Shown one piece after another: positions 1 through 7,751 of a stretch of 64,000 bases of DNA. The position numbers and the translations under genes were made by a program. This stretch comes from Psychrobacter glacincola (GTDB lineage: Bacteria > Pseudomonadota > Gammaproteobacteria > Pseudomonadales > Moraxellaceae). The stretch covers positions 1 to 64,000 of the forward strand of contig NZ_CAJGZK010000010.1 of the NCBI RefSeq assembly GCF_904846215.1, read 5' to 3'. Below the pieces are notes generated by a model. That model was not told where the DNA came from. It was given only the letters and a program-made list of their open reading frames with translations, and searched no databases. The number at the start of each line of letters is the position of its first letter. The stretch's first letter is position 1.

Positions 1-108
1 TTAAACGGCTTGGATGTGTCTGCCTATTTGACAGACGTGCTAAGACGCCTGCCTATTCAAGATGATCTGGATGAGTTGTTGCCTCATCGCTGGGTGCCAC
101 CGCAATAG
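1..108 (+). CDS. IS66 family transposase, C-terminal fragment (cut by window edge)
   Basis: The first 35 codons read in frame to a TAG at 106-108. The peptide ends with the pattern LNGLD-x-YL-x-DVL-x-RLP then DELLPHRW, which is typical of the C-terminal tail of IS66-type transposases (TnpC, the DDE enzyme that cuts and joins the element ends). Only the tail is visible, so intactness and the accessory tnpA/tnpB genes cannot be judged. The stop lies about 19 bp inside the proposed right end of the insertion sequence, a normal arrangement for IS66. Confidence 0.85.
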   Translation, partial: LNGLDVSAYLTDVLRRLPIQDDLDELLPHRWVPPQ

Positions 109-127
109 GGGATGGTCGGATGCTTAC
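1..127 (+). mobile_element. Right end of an IS66 family insertion sequence
   Basis: Downstream of the transposase stop, the sequence on the minus strand read inward from 127 begins GTAAGCATCCGACC. IS66 elements characteristically begin with GTAAGC, so I place the outer end at about 127. The other end and the 8-bp target duplication expected for this family (candidate TCTTTAAC at 128-135) lie outside the window and cannot be checked. The boundary is inferred from the terminal motif and the transposase tail. Confidence 0.6.
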
Positions 128-525
128 TCTTTAACTATATACCTAGCTACATAATGTTCGTATTCAGAAAAATCCATAGATTGATATTTACTAATTGTTG
201 CTACTTTATTTGTTACCGTATGGATTGCACGGTCTTTCAAATCTTGGCTCTGTAACAAAATGGCATTTAATTCGTAACTTTCTAAGTCTTTCACTAGCAG
301 CAAAACGAGTGATGCTACTTTTTGATCATAATGCCTCCAGTCATTAGACATTTCTTTTTGATGCTGATAACAAACGTCGTCCCAGACGTTTTTGAGAGTC
401 TTTATCTCTGGTAGTTTCGAGTCTATTAGCTGTAACTTTTTTATGGTCTGTCTTGTAATTTTCTCACATATTTTTTTAGATAGCTTTTTCGAAACATCTA
501 AAGCTATTTCCTTCTCAAAGTCCAT
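124..525 (-). CDS. Hypothetical protein, C-terminus apparently truncated by IS66
   Basis: I do not recognise this 133-residue protein. It is charged and mostly helical, with lysine-rich N-terminal stretches and a central run VLLLV. The start has a plausible Shine-Dalgarno (AAGGGTAG about 6 bases upstream). The stop codon (124-126) lies inside the proposed IS66 terminal repeat, which ends at about 127. The natural C-terminus has therefore probably been replaced: the last island-derived codon is around 127-129 and the element supplies the stop. It may be the remains of a longer island gene. Confidence 0.5.
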   Translation of the reverse strand: MDFEKEIALDVSKKLSKKICEKITRQTIKKLQLIDSKLPEIKTLKNVWDDVCYQHQKEMSNDWRHYDQKVASLVLLLVKDLESYELNAILLQSQDLKDRAIHTVTNKVATISKYQSMDFSEYEHYVARYIVKE

Positions 526-645
526 TTTAGCTACCCTTACGTTGAACAGTAATAATCTGTTTTTAATATACCGTTATGAAGAACTAGCACATTGTAAGAC
601 TTAATCTAGGTAATAAGCCACTAGAAATAAACCGATAAGGAGGAA

Positions 646-670
646 AACAAGCGACTCTAGGTCGCTTGTT
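646..670 (-). terminator. Intrinsic terminator after the RDF-like gene
   Basis: A perfect 10-bp inverted repeat (AACAAGCGAC and its complement) with loop TCTAG is followed on the minus strand by a short T run (TTTTCC). It lies about 40 bp past the stop of the gene at 712-1623. Confidence 0.7.
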
Positions 671-711
671 TCAGCCTAACTAATTTATGCCGTATAAATG
701 AGTTGATTGCT

Positions 712-1623
712 TTAGCTTACCGCTGTCACACTTTGCCGTAGCCCTTGCTCAATGCTAGTCACGTTACGAGTGGCTAACCCGTTCTGATAATTGCCCTGCT
801 GACTATCGCTAATGTCATCTGTTTCCATCGGATAAAACTCCTCAGCGACTTCCACTAAATCATCGCCATCGACCTCAAAGCATGAATTCACGTATCCTTG
901 TTTAGCGGCTGCCTCTAATGCCGCTTGATCAAAGCCATGCTCGCTAAGCTCTGCATCTATCGCTTGCGCATCCTGTACTGCTTGTTTTAGCGTTACACCC
1001 TCTCGCAGCGTTAAATCCACAAAGTAGATTGGTGTCCGATAGCTTTGCGTCGTGCTTTTACCTCTCAAGGTGAGTTGCAGAGGCAGACAGGACAGCTTAT
1101 TGCCTGATACTGCTGCAAAGTAGCTCAGCCTTGCTGCCAGCGTACGAATACTATTAAAGCCTGTGGTGCGAAAGATAAAGGTGCCTAGCTCATCGTCCTC
1201 AGACAGATTCACATACAACCTGCCATACGGTTTGCAAGCGCCACCTTGCGCCAGTGGACAGCGATCAGGCGATGGGCAAGGATGGCTTTCAACGCCTTTA
1301 TTAGTGCGCCTCTGACATTGCTCACCGTCACCCACGCATAGTGGGCGTCCGGTCTGCCTATCAAATAAGGTGTATTCAGCTCGCAAATTAAGCTCAGGAT
1401 CGTTAAACAACATACGAACCGGTATTTGTCTGAGCTTGCCTTGATTATTTGCACGTAGCTTTTCATCAAGTGGGTGGTTGATCCAGCCATCCTTATTCTG
1501 CACTTGGCTAGTAATGGTAAATTGATCGTCTTTCGCAGGTAAACGCTTGCCATCCTTTTGAATCACACGCCCAATGCTGATACGACCTAAAACTGGCGGA
1601 GTAATGGTTAGACCTTTAATCAT
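712..1623 (-). CDS. Recombination directionality factor-like protein (phage/ICE accessory, 'hydrolase or metal-binding' family)
   Basis: The 303-residue protein matches my memory of a family often labelled 'hydrolase or metal-binding protein' and related to gp3-like recombination directionality factors on phages, plasmids and integrative elements. Visible marks are the opening ITPPVLGRISIGRV, a cysteine-rich central segment at about residues 96-131 (C-x6-C, then PCPSPDRCPLAQGGACKPYGR) likely to bind metal, and the conserved FIFRTTGFNSIRTLAARL. The C-terminal 50 residues are acidic. The start follows AAGGAA at good spacing. It is the last gene of the leftward YqaJ-DUF932 group. A role in steering integrase direction is inferred from the family only. 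Confidence 0.75.
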   Translation of the reverse strand: MIKGLTITPPVLGRISIGRVIQKDGKRLPAKDDQFTITSQVQNKDGWINHPLDEKLRANNQGKLRQIPVRMLFNDPELNLRAEYTLFDRQTGRPLCVGDGEQCQRRTNKGVESHPCPSPDRCPLAQGGACKPYGRLYVNLSEDDELGTFIFRTTGFNSIRTLAARLSYFAAVSGNKLSCLPLQLTLRGKSTTQSYRTPIYFVDLTLREGVTLKQAVQDAQAIDAELSEHGFDQAALEAAAKQGYVNSCFEVDGDDLVEVAEEFYPMETDDISDSQQGNYQNGLATRNVTSIEQGLRQSVTAVS

Positions 1624-1663
1624 GGTGATATTCCTTTTGTGTTTGATAGGTTTTGTTTAGCCA

Positions 1664-1692
1664 TAAAAAAGCCCACCTATGACGGGTGGGCT
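1664..1692 (-). terminator. Intrinsic terminator between the YqaJ and RDF-like genes
   Basis: Stem AGCCCACC/GGTGGGCT followed on the minus strand by TTTTTT. It lies downstream of the exonuclease gene and about 45 bp upstream of the next start codon. Confidence 0.8.
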
Positions 1693-1755
1693 GTTATGCA
1701 CTAATTTGAGTGAGTGGCGTAATTTATTGATTATGATTGATGGCTGAGACTTGGC

Positions 1756-2823
1756 TCAGTTATCATTAAGAATGACAAAGCGACGACTGCCCGGGCGGGT
1801 TTTACCAAACTGTTCAAGCAATTCAGGGTGCGCTTTGGTGAGCGCTTTGCTATCCAGACTGATACTGTCTTTCGAGCGCTTCCATGAAATCGCGCCCATC
1901 GAAAATACCGCAATCTCATTGTCGGCAATTAAGCTTTGCAGCTGATGCTTTACCTGGTCATGACGCTGCTCTAATTCTTGCATGTCGTTACGGTAGCTAA
2001 CCAGCTGCTCAAATAACTTATTGGCTCCGTCATCTTCCCGTAGATCAACTTTGCTTGACGGCTCAGGGGTTGGATAAAGCAGCTTTAAGGCACGCGCTGC
2101 GGATTCTGAATGATCAGGCGTTGGTGGTGTGTCTGTCTGCACATATTGCCAGAATAACCGCTCATGCTCGATGATGGACGCAATCAAGCGCTCATCACGC
2201 TCAACCTTAAATATCTTGGCTTCATGTCCGCAGATTAACACACAGATATGCGCAGCCTGTTTGCCAGTGACCGCCAGTTGATGCTGTACTTGGCACGTCA
2301 CGTATAAGGGAACGCCATGCTTCCACAGCTTAGCCCCATGTTCTCCTGCCGTTTTACACTCGAGTATCTGCACCTCATCATTGCCTGTAATGGCGTAGTC
2401 TAAGTTAGCCAGCATAAAGTGATTACCAGGATCAGGATGTTGCAAGATGGCATTAACACGGCGAACTTTATTGCCTGTGTGCTGTTGATAATACTTAGCC
2501 ACCATAGGCTCCAAGGTATTGCCCCAGTAGAGTGGTGAGTAGCCATCAATGTCATCATCTAGATGTGAATGCAGGCGACCCGTCTTGATCATCCATAACT
2601 CAAGCATCGACAAATACGGATGAATACCACAGGCAGCAGCAGAGTCAGAGCTGCCAATACCTTGTTTGCGTACCTCAAGCCATTTTTCATGACTTAAGTC
2701 TTTGGTATTGACCAAACGCTTAGCGGTGGTTGATTGAGCGGTGGTTATAGGCGCTTTTACCTTAACGGTTGCACGCTTGGTTTGTTTTAGCTGAGCGATA
2801 TGATTCAATGCGATTGTGTTCAT
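1756..2823 (-). CDS. YqaJ/lambda-exonuclease family nuclease
   Basis: This 355-residue protein belongs to the YqaJ viral recombinase family, PD-(D/E)XK nucleases related to phage lambda exonuclease that resect double-stranded ends for recombination. Visible marks are the N-terminal EVRKQGIGSSDSAAACG motif, DYAI as the likely catalytic aspartate, and ILECKTAGE as the E-x-K pair, then a helical C-terminal region. I chose the start at 2823 because AAGGAATT precedes it at ideal spacing; an in-frame ATG at 2856 has no comparable site. The usual single-strand annealing partner is not visible, although the DUF932 gene sits next door. It probably serves island recombination or replication. Confidence 0.85.
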   Translation of the reverse strand: MNTIALNHIAQLKQTKRATVKVKAPITTAQSTTAKRLVNTKDLSHEKWLEVRKQGIGSSDSAAACGIHPYLSMLELWMIKTGRLHSHLDDDIDGYSPLYWGNTLEPMVAKYYQQHTGNKVRRVNAILQHPDPGNHFMLANLDYAITGNDEVQILECKTAGEHGAKLWKHGVPLYVTCQVQHQLAVTGKQAAHICVLICGHEAKIFKVERDERLIASIIEHERLFWQYVQTDTPPTPDHSESAARALKLLYPTPEPSSKVDLREDDGANKLFEQLVSYRNDMQELEQRHDQVKHQLQSLIADNEIAVFSMGAISWKRSKDSISLDSKALTKAHPELLEQFGKTRPGSRRFVILNDN

Positions 2824-2866
2824 GATAATTCCTTCGTTAGGTTTGTTATTGGTCAAATAAACGGCA

Positions 2867-2894
2867 TAAAAAAACCACGCTTAAAGGCGTGGTT
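2867..2894 (-). terminator. Intrinsic terminator between the DUF932 and YqaJ genes
   Basis: Stem AACCACGC/GCGTGGTT with a six-base loop, followed on the minus strand by a T7 run. It sits about 45 bp before the YqaJ start codon. Confidence 0.8.
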
Positions 2895-2925
2895 GGTTGT
2901 GTTATTAGGTTTTAAATGTCGATAA

Positions 2926-3918
2926 TTAGGCAAGCATCAGCAGCGATTCTTCCAAGCCCTTTTGCTTCAGCTTAGCGCCTGCACCGAACCATGCGGAATT
3001 GAGACGGTTATCGGTATTCATCGCACGTCTTTCATGATCAACGTACTCCGTAATGCTGCACAGCAAACCGTAAGCCGTATCACGAGCGGCGTCGAGATCA
3101 GCTCCACGTCCTTGACCGTTAAACATCTGCATCACTTGATTCATCGCTTTAGCATTAGGCACCGCATCTTTCTCTTTCTTAGCGCTATTGAAAAGAATGA
3201 TGTCATTGTCCTGATCATTGAATACACGGCTTAGATAGTTAGCCGCTTCCGCTTGGGTAACGCGGCGCTCTGATAGCTGCTTCATCTCATAGCTGTGCTG
3301 ATTCCATTGCTTAACCGATACGCCTAATTGCTGCTTGACTCTGTCGCCATCAAAGGAGGTACTATGCGGTACTTTCACTACATTACCGCCTCCATTAGCC
3401 AAGCTAATCGCCAAGGTGTTATTGCACACCACACGGATCGATGTGAACTGTGCAGTAGTCGCTAGCGTGCCATCACAAGCGGTTGCAAGAAGTAAATAGC
3501 CATTACTGACATCTTTGCCCTTAAGTGTTGCTGACTGGCCTGTACGAGCCAATGCCCACATCTTACGACCGCCCTTTAAGATGCCTGCCGTTTCAAGCTC
3601 AAAGTCGGATTGCTCGGTAAGATCACGATAGAATTCTAAAATTTCACGCGGCTGTACTTCTTGATAGCGTTGGCTCACTACGCTAAGTGGTTCTAGATTG
3701 TCACTTCTGAACAGCACCTTCTGCTCAGCAAAAGGCAGAATCAGGTTATGCCCTTTGTCGTTGTTCGCCATGTAACTGACGTCCGATGATTCTATACGCC
3801 AATCCATACCCGCTTGCTTTGCCCAGACCTCAAGCGGCTGCTTAGGTGCAAGCTCATTGCCTAGTCCGTGCCAAGGGGTGTCACCGACGTACGCTATTGT
3901 CTCTAATAAATGTGCCAT
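2926..3918 (-). CDS. DUF932 domain-containing protein
   Basis: The 330-residue protein has the hallmarks of DUF932, a family common on plasmids, phages and integrative elements and often placed beside recombination genes: an N-terminal TPWHGLG, a central VVSQRYQEVQP segment, IRVVCNNTLAIS, and a C-terminal helical part. The molecular function of the family is not settled. The start follows AAAAGGAATATTCTC, nearly the same leader as the RDF-like gene. Like its neighbours it has a terminator between it and the next gene, so each gene may be its own transcription unit. Confidence 0.8.
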   Translation of the reverse strand: MAHLLETIAYVGDTPWHGLGNELAPKQPLEVWAKQAGMDWRIESSDVSYMANNDKGHNLILPFAEQKVLFRSDNLEPLSVVSQRYQEVQPREILEFYRDLTEQSDFELETAGILKGGRKMWALARTGQSATLKGKDVSNGYLLLATACDGTLATTAQFTSIRVVCNNTLAISLANGGGNVVKVPHSTSFDGDRVKQQLGVSVKQWNQHSYEMKQLSERRVTQAEAANYLSRVFNDQDNDIILFNSAKKEKDAVPNAKAMNQVMQMFNGQGRGADLDAARDTAYGLLCSITEYVDHERRAMNTDNRLNSAWFGAGAKLKQKGLEESLLMLA

Positions 3919-3966
3919 GAGAATATTCCTTTTGTTATCGATTAAGTGAGTTGGTTATTAGATATA

Positions 3967-4257
3967 TTAAATAGTGAAATTTTTTGAGCAGGTATTGCAG
4001 GTATAACGGGGCTTTGATACTAAAATGAGCAAGGGTGGCTGTTGTAGCTTGTCTTTAGCCAAGCTGATCGCAGAGGCAAGCGCAGTACCTACCACCACAC
4101 CGATAGCGGAATTTATTTTGTAATACCTACAGATGCTCACACCAAGACTAGATAACGCTGTTGGCGTAAATAGCTGCTCAAAGATAGTAAAGGGACTATC
4201 TATATCCGTATTGCTCGTCACCCTTGATGAGTGACAGTAAGGACAGATCGTTTGCAT
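3967..4257 (-). CDS. Small zinc-ribbon protein, hypothetical
   Basis: A 96-residue protein with paired cysteines at both ends: C-P-Y-C at residues 5-8 and C-N-T-C near 88-91, which together could hold one zinc ion. Between them is a hydrophobic, alanine-rich stretch (INSAIGVVVGTALASAISLA) that could be a membrane segment. The start follows AAGGAG. I do not recognise a named family, and function is unknown. Confidence 0.6.
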   Translation of the reverse strand: MQTICPYCHSSRVTSNTDIDSPFTIFEQLFTPTALSSLGVSICRYYKINSAIGVVVGTALASAISLAKDKLQQPPLLILVSKPRYTCNTCSKNFTI

Positions 4258-4282
4258 ATAAGCTCCTTAAATTAAGCGCATA

Positions 4283-4311
4283 AAAAAAGGCCTGCGATTA
4301 AGCAGACCTTT
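4283..4311 (-). terminator. Intrinsic terminator upstream of the zinc-ribbon gene
   Basis: Stem AAGGTCTGC/GCAGGCCTT (one mismatch) followed by T7 on the minus strand. It lies between the genes at 4473-4805 and 3967-4257. A second imperfect hairpin at 4335-4366 (AGATAAGAGC pairing with GCTCTTTGTCTTATCT) lies just before it. Confidence 0.7.
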
Positions 4312-4472
4312 GGTGATGGTGGATTGGGGTTAATAGATAAGAGCGCGAGGGCTCTTTGTCTTATCTCACAGTAGTAATATATACCTAAAATTATTTTACT
4401 ATAGCCAATCCATTTTAAAGTTCAGTTTTGTTAAACCGGATGCAAGAAAACTTTATACCAGTATCAGTTTTC

Positions 4473-4805
4473 TTAATAGATATCTCCTTGATGGGCATAA
4501 CGTTGGCTTTTATCAAAATGATCGGTTATATCAAGTAGTGCATCAATAAACTTTTGAGTATCGTAGTCATCCCAAACCATATTTTTAAAATACTTTTGAT
4601 CTGTGACCTGATTTACGCTAATAGCAAATAAATCAATGCTCGATAGGCAAAAAGGGTTACGTTCGTAATTGAACATCAGGGGTGAGTATAGAATCGTCAG
4701 CTCTATACTGAGATTGCTGATATCGAAATTATCACTTAATACATTTTCGATAAGGTTATTAACACTATGTATAAGTGCAAGTTGATTTTTTAGTAAGTTT
4801 AACAT
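4473..4805 (-). CDS. Paralogue of the N-terminal domain of the neighbouring Gp2-like protein
   Basis: The 110-residue protein aligns by eye along most of its length with residues 11-103 of the Gp2-like protein at 4936-5841. Shared positions include HSV/HSL near the start, LYSPLM versus LYCPFM, and a W-D-x-x-x-TQ motif (NMVWDDYDTQ versus NVIWDHDKTQ). It lacks the catalytic C-terminal domain. The start follows ATAGGAG. The two genes also share leader sequence, so the pair looks like a partial duplication in which one copy kept only the N-terminal module. It could act as a regulator or decoy of its larger partner, which is inference. Confidence 0.6.
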   Translation of the reverse strand: MLNLLKNQLALIHSVNNLIENVLSDNFDISNLSIELTILYSPLMFNYERNPFCLSSIDLFAISVNQVTDQKYFKNMVWDDYDTQKFIDALLDITDHFDKSQRYAHQGDIY

Positions 4806-4813
4806 GGTAGTGC

Positions 4814-4896
4814 TCCTATGAGGTTAGTGGTTCATAGGGTTGGGGGGTGTCGTGTTTTTATAATTTTACAGAACAGGGAGCTATTGGCTCCCTGTT
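4814..4896 (-). promoter_or_regulatory. Leader copy A: hairpin, AT-rich box and SD-occluding stem-loop
   Basis: On the minus strand this holds, in order, a perfect 10-bp hairpin (4872-4896), the box ATTATAAAAACACG, and CCTATGAAC, whose CCTATGA pairs with TCATAGG (4815-4838) across the Shine-Dalgarno of the gene at 4473-4805. The same order is found at 5850-5928. The 10-bp hairpin has a T run only on the plus strand. Confidence 0.5.
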
Positions 4897-4935
4897 TTTT
4901 ATTAGCATAATGACAATTAGATTGAGTTAACGATA

Positions 4936-5841
4936 TTATTTAGGCAATCCTCTACGTTTAGAGGTTCTATAAATACCATGACCAAAGGTGCGCATGTTTG
5001 GTAGCCACAGTTTAAGTTGCTGCTCATCTTTACTTGGCTTCGTTAAGTATAAAGCTGAAGCTATAGCGTTTTCGACTTCCTGAGGGTTATCACGATGAAT
5101 CATTCCGATACCTAGTTTTCCATGTTGTTGGTACTTCTGCTTAATCTCTGGATCGTGATAGCTATAATATTCACCTAGACCACCAGTTATAGTTTTCCAT
5201 TTCTCGCCGACCTCTTTAGCAACGTGCCAGTCACTTTGTCGCTCTGAGCCATCATAGATAAGCAGTAAATGACAGTGTAATCCACCGTTGATTCCCCCTT
5301 GCTCAATAGCCCAAGCATTACCCTGCAAATGCTTAAAACAAGTTTTCTTATTACCGATAAGATCCCGTAGTTTACTCATGTGATCATCAAAGTTCTCGAT
5401 AGATACATGATTGCTCGTCTTCTGTGCGTATTTTAAATCAATACGAATAAATAGCAGTCTTGAATAATGGTTAATCAGATTATTAACATAGAGCTCTAAT
5501 TTTCTTTTGTTTTGAGATTCTTGATAAATGAACGCATGACGTTCATTCTCAATATCATTTTTATAATAGGACAACGTAGTGATAAGTCGCTGGGTTTTAT
5601 CATGATCCCAAATCACGTTTTCTGGATAGTCATTTCCAACAATAGCGTTGGTGCTATAAATAAATGCGAAAACTGGCTGTGAATAAAATAGCTCAGTATT
5701 TAAGTGTGTCATGAACGGGCAATACAACCATTTCAGTTTATTTATGGTCTCGTTAAAGCTAATGGCGTTTGCCAATATGTCTGTAACCAGACTATGGACG
5801 TTAGCGACAACTTGAGGTTGGTTGAAGTTTGAATACGGCAT
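4936..5841 (-). CDS. Inovirus Gp2 / YagK-YfjJ-like putative replication protein
   Basis: The 301-residue protein resembles the YagK/YfjJ family, which includes the inovirus replication protein Gp2. Residues about 125-301 carry RLLFIRIDLKY, a GLHCHLLLIY segment with an H-x-H pair at 189/191 like the metal-binding motif of HUH endonucleases, and LYLTK at about 264-268 with a tyrosine that could be catalytic. Residues 1-105 form a separate domain that is repeated as the stand-alone gene at 4473-4805. The start follows AGGATC. A rolling-circle nicking role is inferred from family and motif. Confidence 0.65.
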   Translation of the reverse strand: MPYSNFNQPQVVANVHSLVTDILANAISFNETINKLKWLYCPFMTHLNTELFYSQPVFAFIYSTNAIVGNDYPENVIWDHDKTQRLITTLSYYKNDIENERHAFIYQESQNKRKLELYVNNLINHYSRLLFIRIDLKYAQKTSNHVSIENFDDHMSKLRDLIGNKKTCFKHLQGNAWAIEQGGINGGLHCHLLLIYDGSERQSDWHVAKEVGEKWKTITGGLGEYYSYHDPEIKQKYQQHGKLGIGMIHRDNPQEVENAIASALYLTKPSKDEQQLKLWLPNMRTFGHGIYRTSKRRGLPK

Positions 5842-5849
5842 GATTTTGA

Positions 5850-5928
5850 TCCTATTAAATTAATGTTCATAGGGTCAGGTCAGTCCGTATTTTTATAATG
5901 TTGGCTGCTGAGAGATCAGCTCTCAGCA
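5850..5928 (-). promoter_or_regulatory. Leader copy B of the island leader repeat
   Basis: On the minus strand a 9-bp hairpin (5906-5928, TGCTGAGAG arms, loop ATCAG) is followed by ATTATAAAAATACG, then CCCTATGAAC and the ATAGGATC ribosome site of the Gp2-like gene. CCTAT can pair with ATAGG (5851-5873). The layout matches leader copy A, but the hairpin sequence differs while remaining self-complementary. Confidence 0.5.
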
Positions 5929-6197
5929 TTAGGATAATCAGTTACTGAGTTATTAATAATATAGATAACCCACTAAGCATGAGCTGCCCGAATGTAGCTT
6001 TATCCTAGCTAGCGTTGAAGAGCCGAATGCTGAGCAACGTCAAATTGCTTTATGCTACAGGTGAATGATTGAAATGGAGTTAGCATGTTAAGTTAACCCT
6101 TAATTATAAACAAATAATTAGGCTGCAACCTATATTTTTCGTTATATTGACCGAAAATATGCCTACGTTTTAATGACGAATATTAAATGATTTAATC

Positions 6198-6229
6198 ATG
6201 TTTTTATGATGTTTTTATGATGTTATAAT
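6198..6229 (+). promoter_or_regulatory. Tandem 11-bp repeats leading into a TATAAT box
   Basis: ATGTTTTTATG is repeated twice head-to-tail (6198-6219) and runs into a perfect TATAAT at 6224-6229, about 55 bp before the chosen start of the rightward gene. No good -35 element is seen at 17 bp. The repeats may be an operator. The rest of 5929-6283 is AT-rich and includes an imperfect inverted repeat ATATTTTTCG/CGAAAATAT around 6131-6160. Confidence 0.4.
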
Positions 6230-6283
6230 TACAGTATTATCTTGGCTTTTGAATCAGTTTCAAAAAACTATGGAGAGTTTATT

Positions 6284-7732
6284 GTGAATGGTAATGGCGT
6301 TCAGAATGGATCTAACCGATCAAAAAAATATATATCAAATGATGAATACATTGAAAAGAAGATTGATAGGCTTAGCATATATGATACCTATTGGTGTCTT
6401 TTTATGTTGCGATCGCAACATAAAATTCCACAGTCATATATTTTAAAAGATGACGCCGGCAGTAAATTAAGCATCATCAGCATTCTCAAAGACCACTCTT
6501 GTACAAAGAAAGATATAGATAGATTTCTACAGACAAGCGCAAGAAACAGCATACCGTTGTCTTATGTTAAATGGTTTTATGAGGACGCAAGAGCAGCCTT
6601 ATGGATGCATATGGCTTTAAAGAAACTCAATATTATTAGTGATCCTATAGGTATAGAATCTGATATTGCAATTTTTGTCCATGACGTTATTTTTAATAGA
6701 AAATTTGCCATTGGAGAAGAAGAGCTTTGTGAAGTACCTGATACTTACTACGAAAGGTGGATAATAAATAAAAAGAAGGGTTTGGATGTTTTAAAAAATA
6801 TTTATCTCCGTAGTTCAGTTGAACCTAAAGAAACTAAGTGGCTAGACTATGATAATGATATTCAAATCAATCATTTGTATGCATATATGCAAAAGCTCCA
6901 TGATATTGATAACTTGAAAGCCAATAAAGAGAGCAAAAATCACAATAAAAAATCGATATCAAATAAAGATAAAACCGGGCATAGACAAGCTTTGATTTTC
7001 GCAGACACGATCAGATTTAGAGAGACAGATACGGCTAGTAGACTGCACCATATGCTAGCTTCGTTGGACTATTGGGAGGGTATTGCGGTAGACGAAGGTA
7101 AGGTAAATAATAGAAGTACGTTTATAGACAACATGTATGAGGCTTGGCTATCAAAAGCCAAACGTGATCGCGATAAAAACATGAAAGAAAAAGGTCTAGT
7201 ACTTACCAGTGCAAACAAGAAAACCCTCAGTCTTATTGCTAAAAGACAAGGTAAAACTCGAGCGCAAATGCTTAACGATATCATTGCCAGCTACAACCAA
7301 ACTTTTTTCTCCGAAGTACCTAAGACTACTAGAGCTGCTGGTACTTATATAACGGGCGACTATGGAAAACCATATACAGACACATTTGAAACGCAGCAAA
7401 GCCTGAAAGCTAAACAGGCTAGCTCTGAGACTATATTGGTAGATAGTGATAGCGAGGAGACTAAAGATATAAACCATCAGATTGAGTCGCTAGAATCGGT
7501 ACCAAATATTAAAGATTCTAATGAGGATAAGAGCGAAGAGCCTAACGTAGAATTGGAGTCAATCTCTAGTGAACCACTTTCTAGTGATAATGTTACCAAA
7601 CCTAGTTGTGAATCCAAAAAAGTGAATCCTCATGAAAGTGGTTTTGAATCAACTAAAAGGCGTAGCATACTCAAGAGTAAATTAACACCCACGGCTAGAG
7701 TAACGGGCAGTGGTCCTATTAAAATAGGGTAA
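6284..7732 (+). CDS. Hypothetical island protein with acidic, disordered C-terminus
   Basis: I do not recognise this 482-residue protein. I chose the GTG at 6284 because GGAGAG lies 6 bases before it; an in-frame TTG at 6242 would add 14 residues and has no ribosome site. The first 200 residues are lysine-rich and helical. Around residues 295-345 there is a basic stretch (AKRDRDKNMKEKG) followed by SLIAKRQGKTRAQMLNDIIASYN, which resembles a ribbon-helix-helix or similar DNA-binding tail. The last 90 residues are serine/glutamate-rich and probably disordered. It is the only rightward gene of the island, next to the integrase. Replication, partition or mobilisation roles are possible but unsupported. 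Confidence 0.65.
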   Translation: MNGNGVQNGSNRSKKYISNDEYIEKKIDRLSIYDTYWCLFMLRSQHKIPQSYILKDDAGSKLSIISILKDHSCTKKDIDRFLQTSARNSIPLSYVKWFYEDARAALWMHMALKKLNIISDPIGIESDIAIFVHDVIFNRKFAIGEEELCEVPDTYYERWIINKKKGLDVLKNIYLRSSVEPKETKWLDYDNDIQINHLYAYMQKLHDIDNLKANKESKNHNKKSISNKDKTGHRQALIFADTIRFRETDTASRLHHMLASLDYWEGIAVDEGKVNNRSTFIDNMYEAWLSKAKRDRDKNMKEKGLVLTSANKKTLSLIAKRQGKTRAQMLNDIIASYNQTFFSEVPKTTRAAGTYITGDYGKPYTDTFETQQSLKAKQASSETILVDSDSEETKDINHQIESLESVPNIKDSNEDKSEEPNVELESISSEPLSSDNVTKPSCESKKVNPHESGFESTKRRSILKSKLTPTARVTGSGPIKIG

Positions 7733-7751
7733 TTACACGTTAGCAGTAGCT

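Noticed and set aside
4872-4896. Terminator for a plus-strand gene
   Set aside because: The hairpin has a T run only in the plus direction, but no plus-strand gene precedes it; it fits better as part of the duplicated minus-strand leader.
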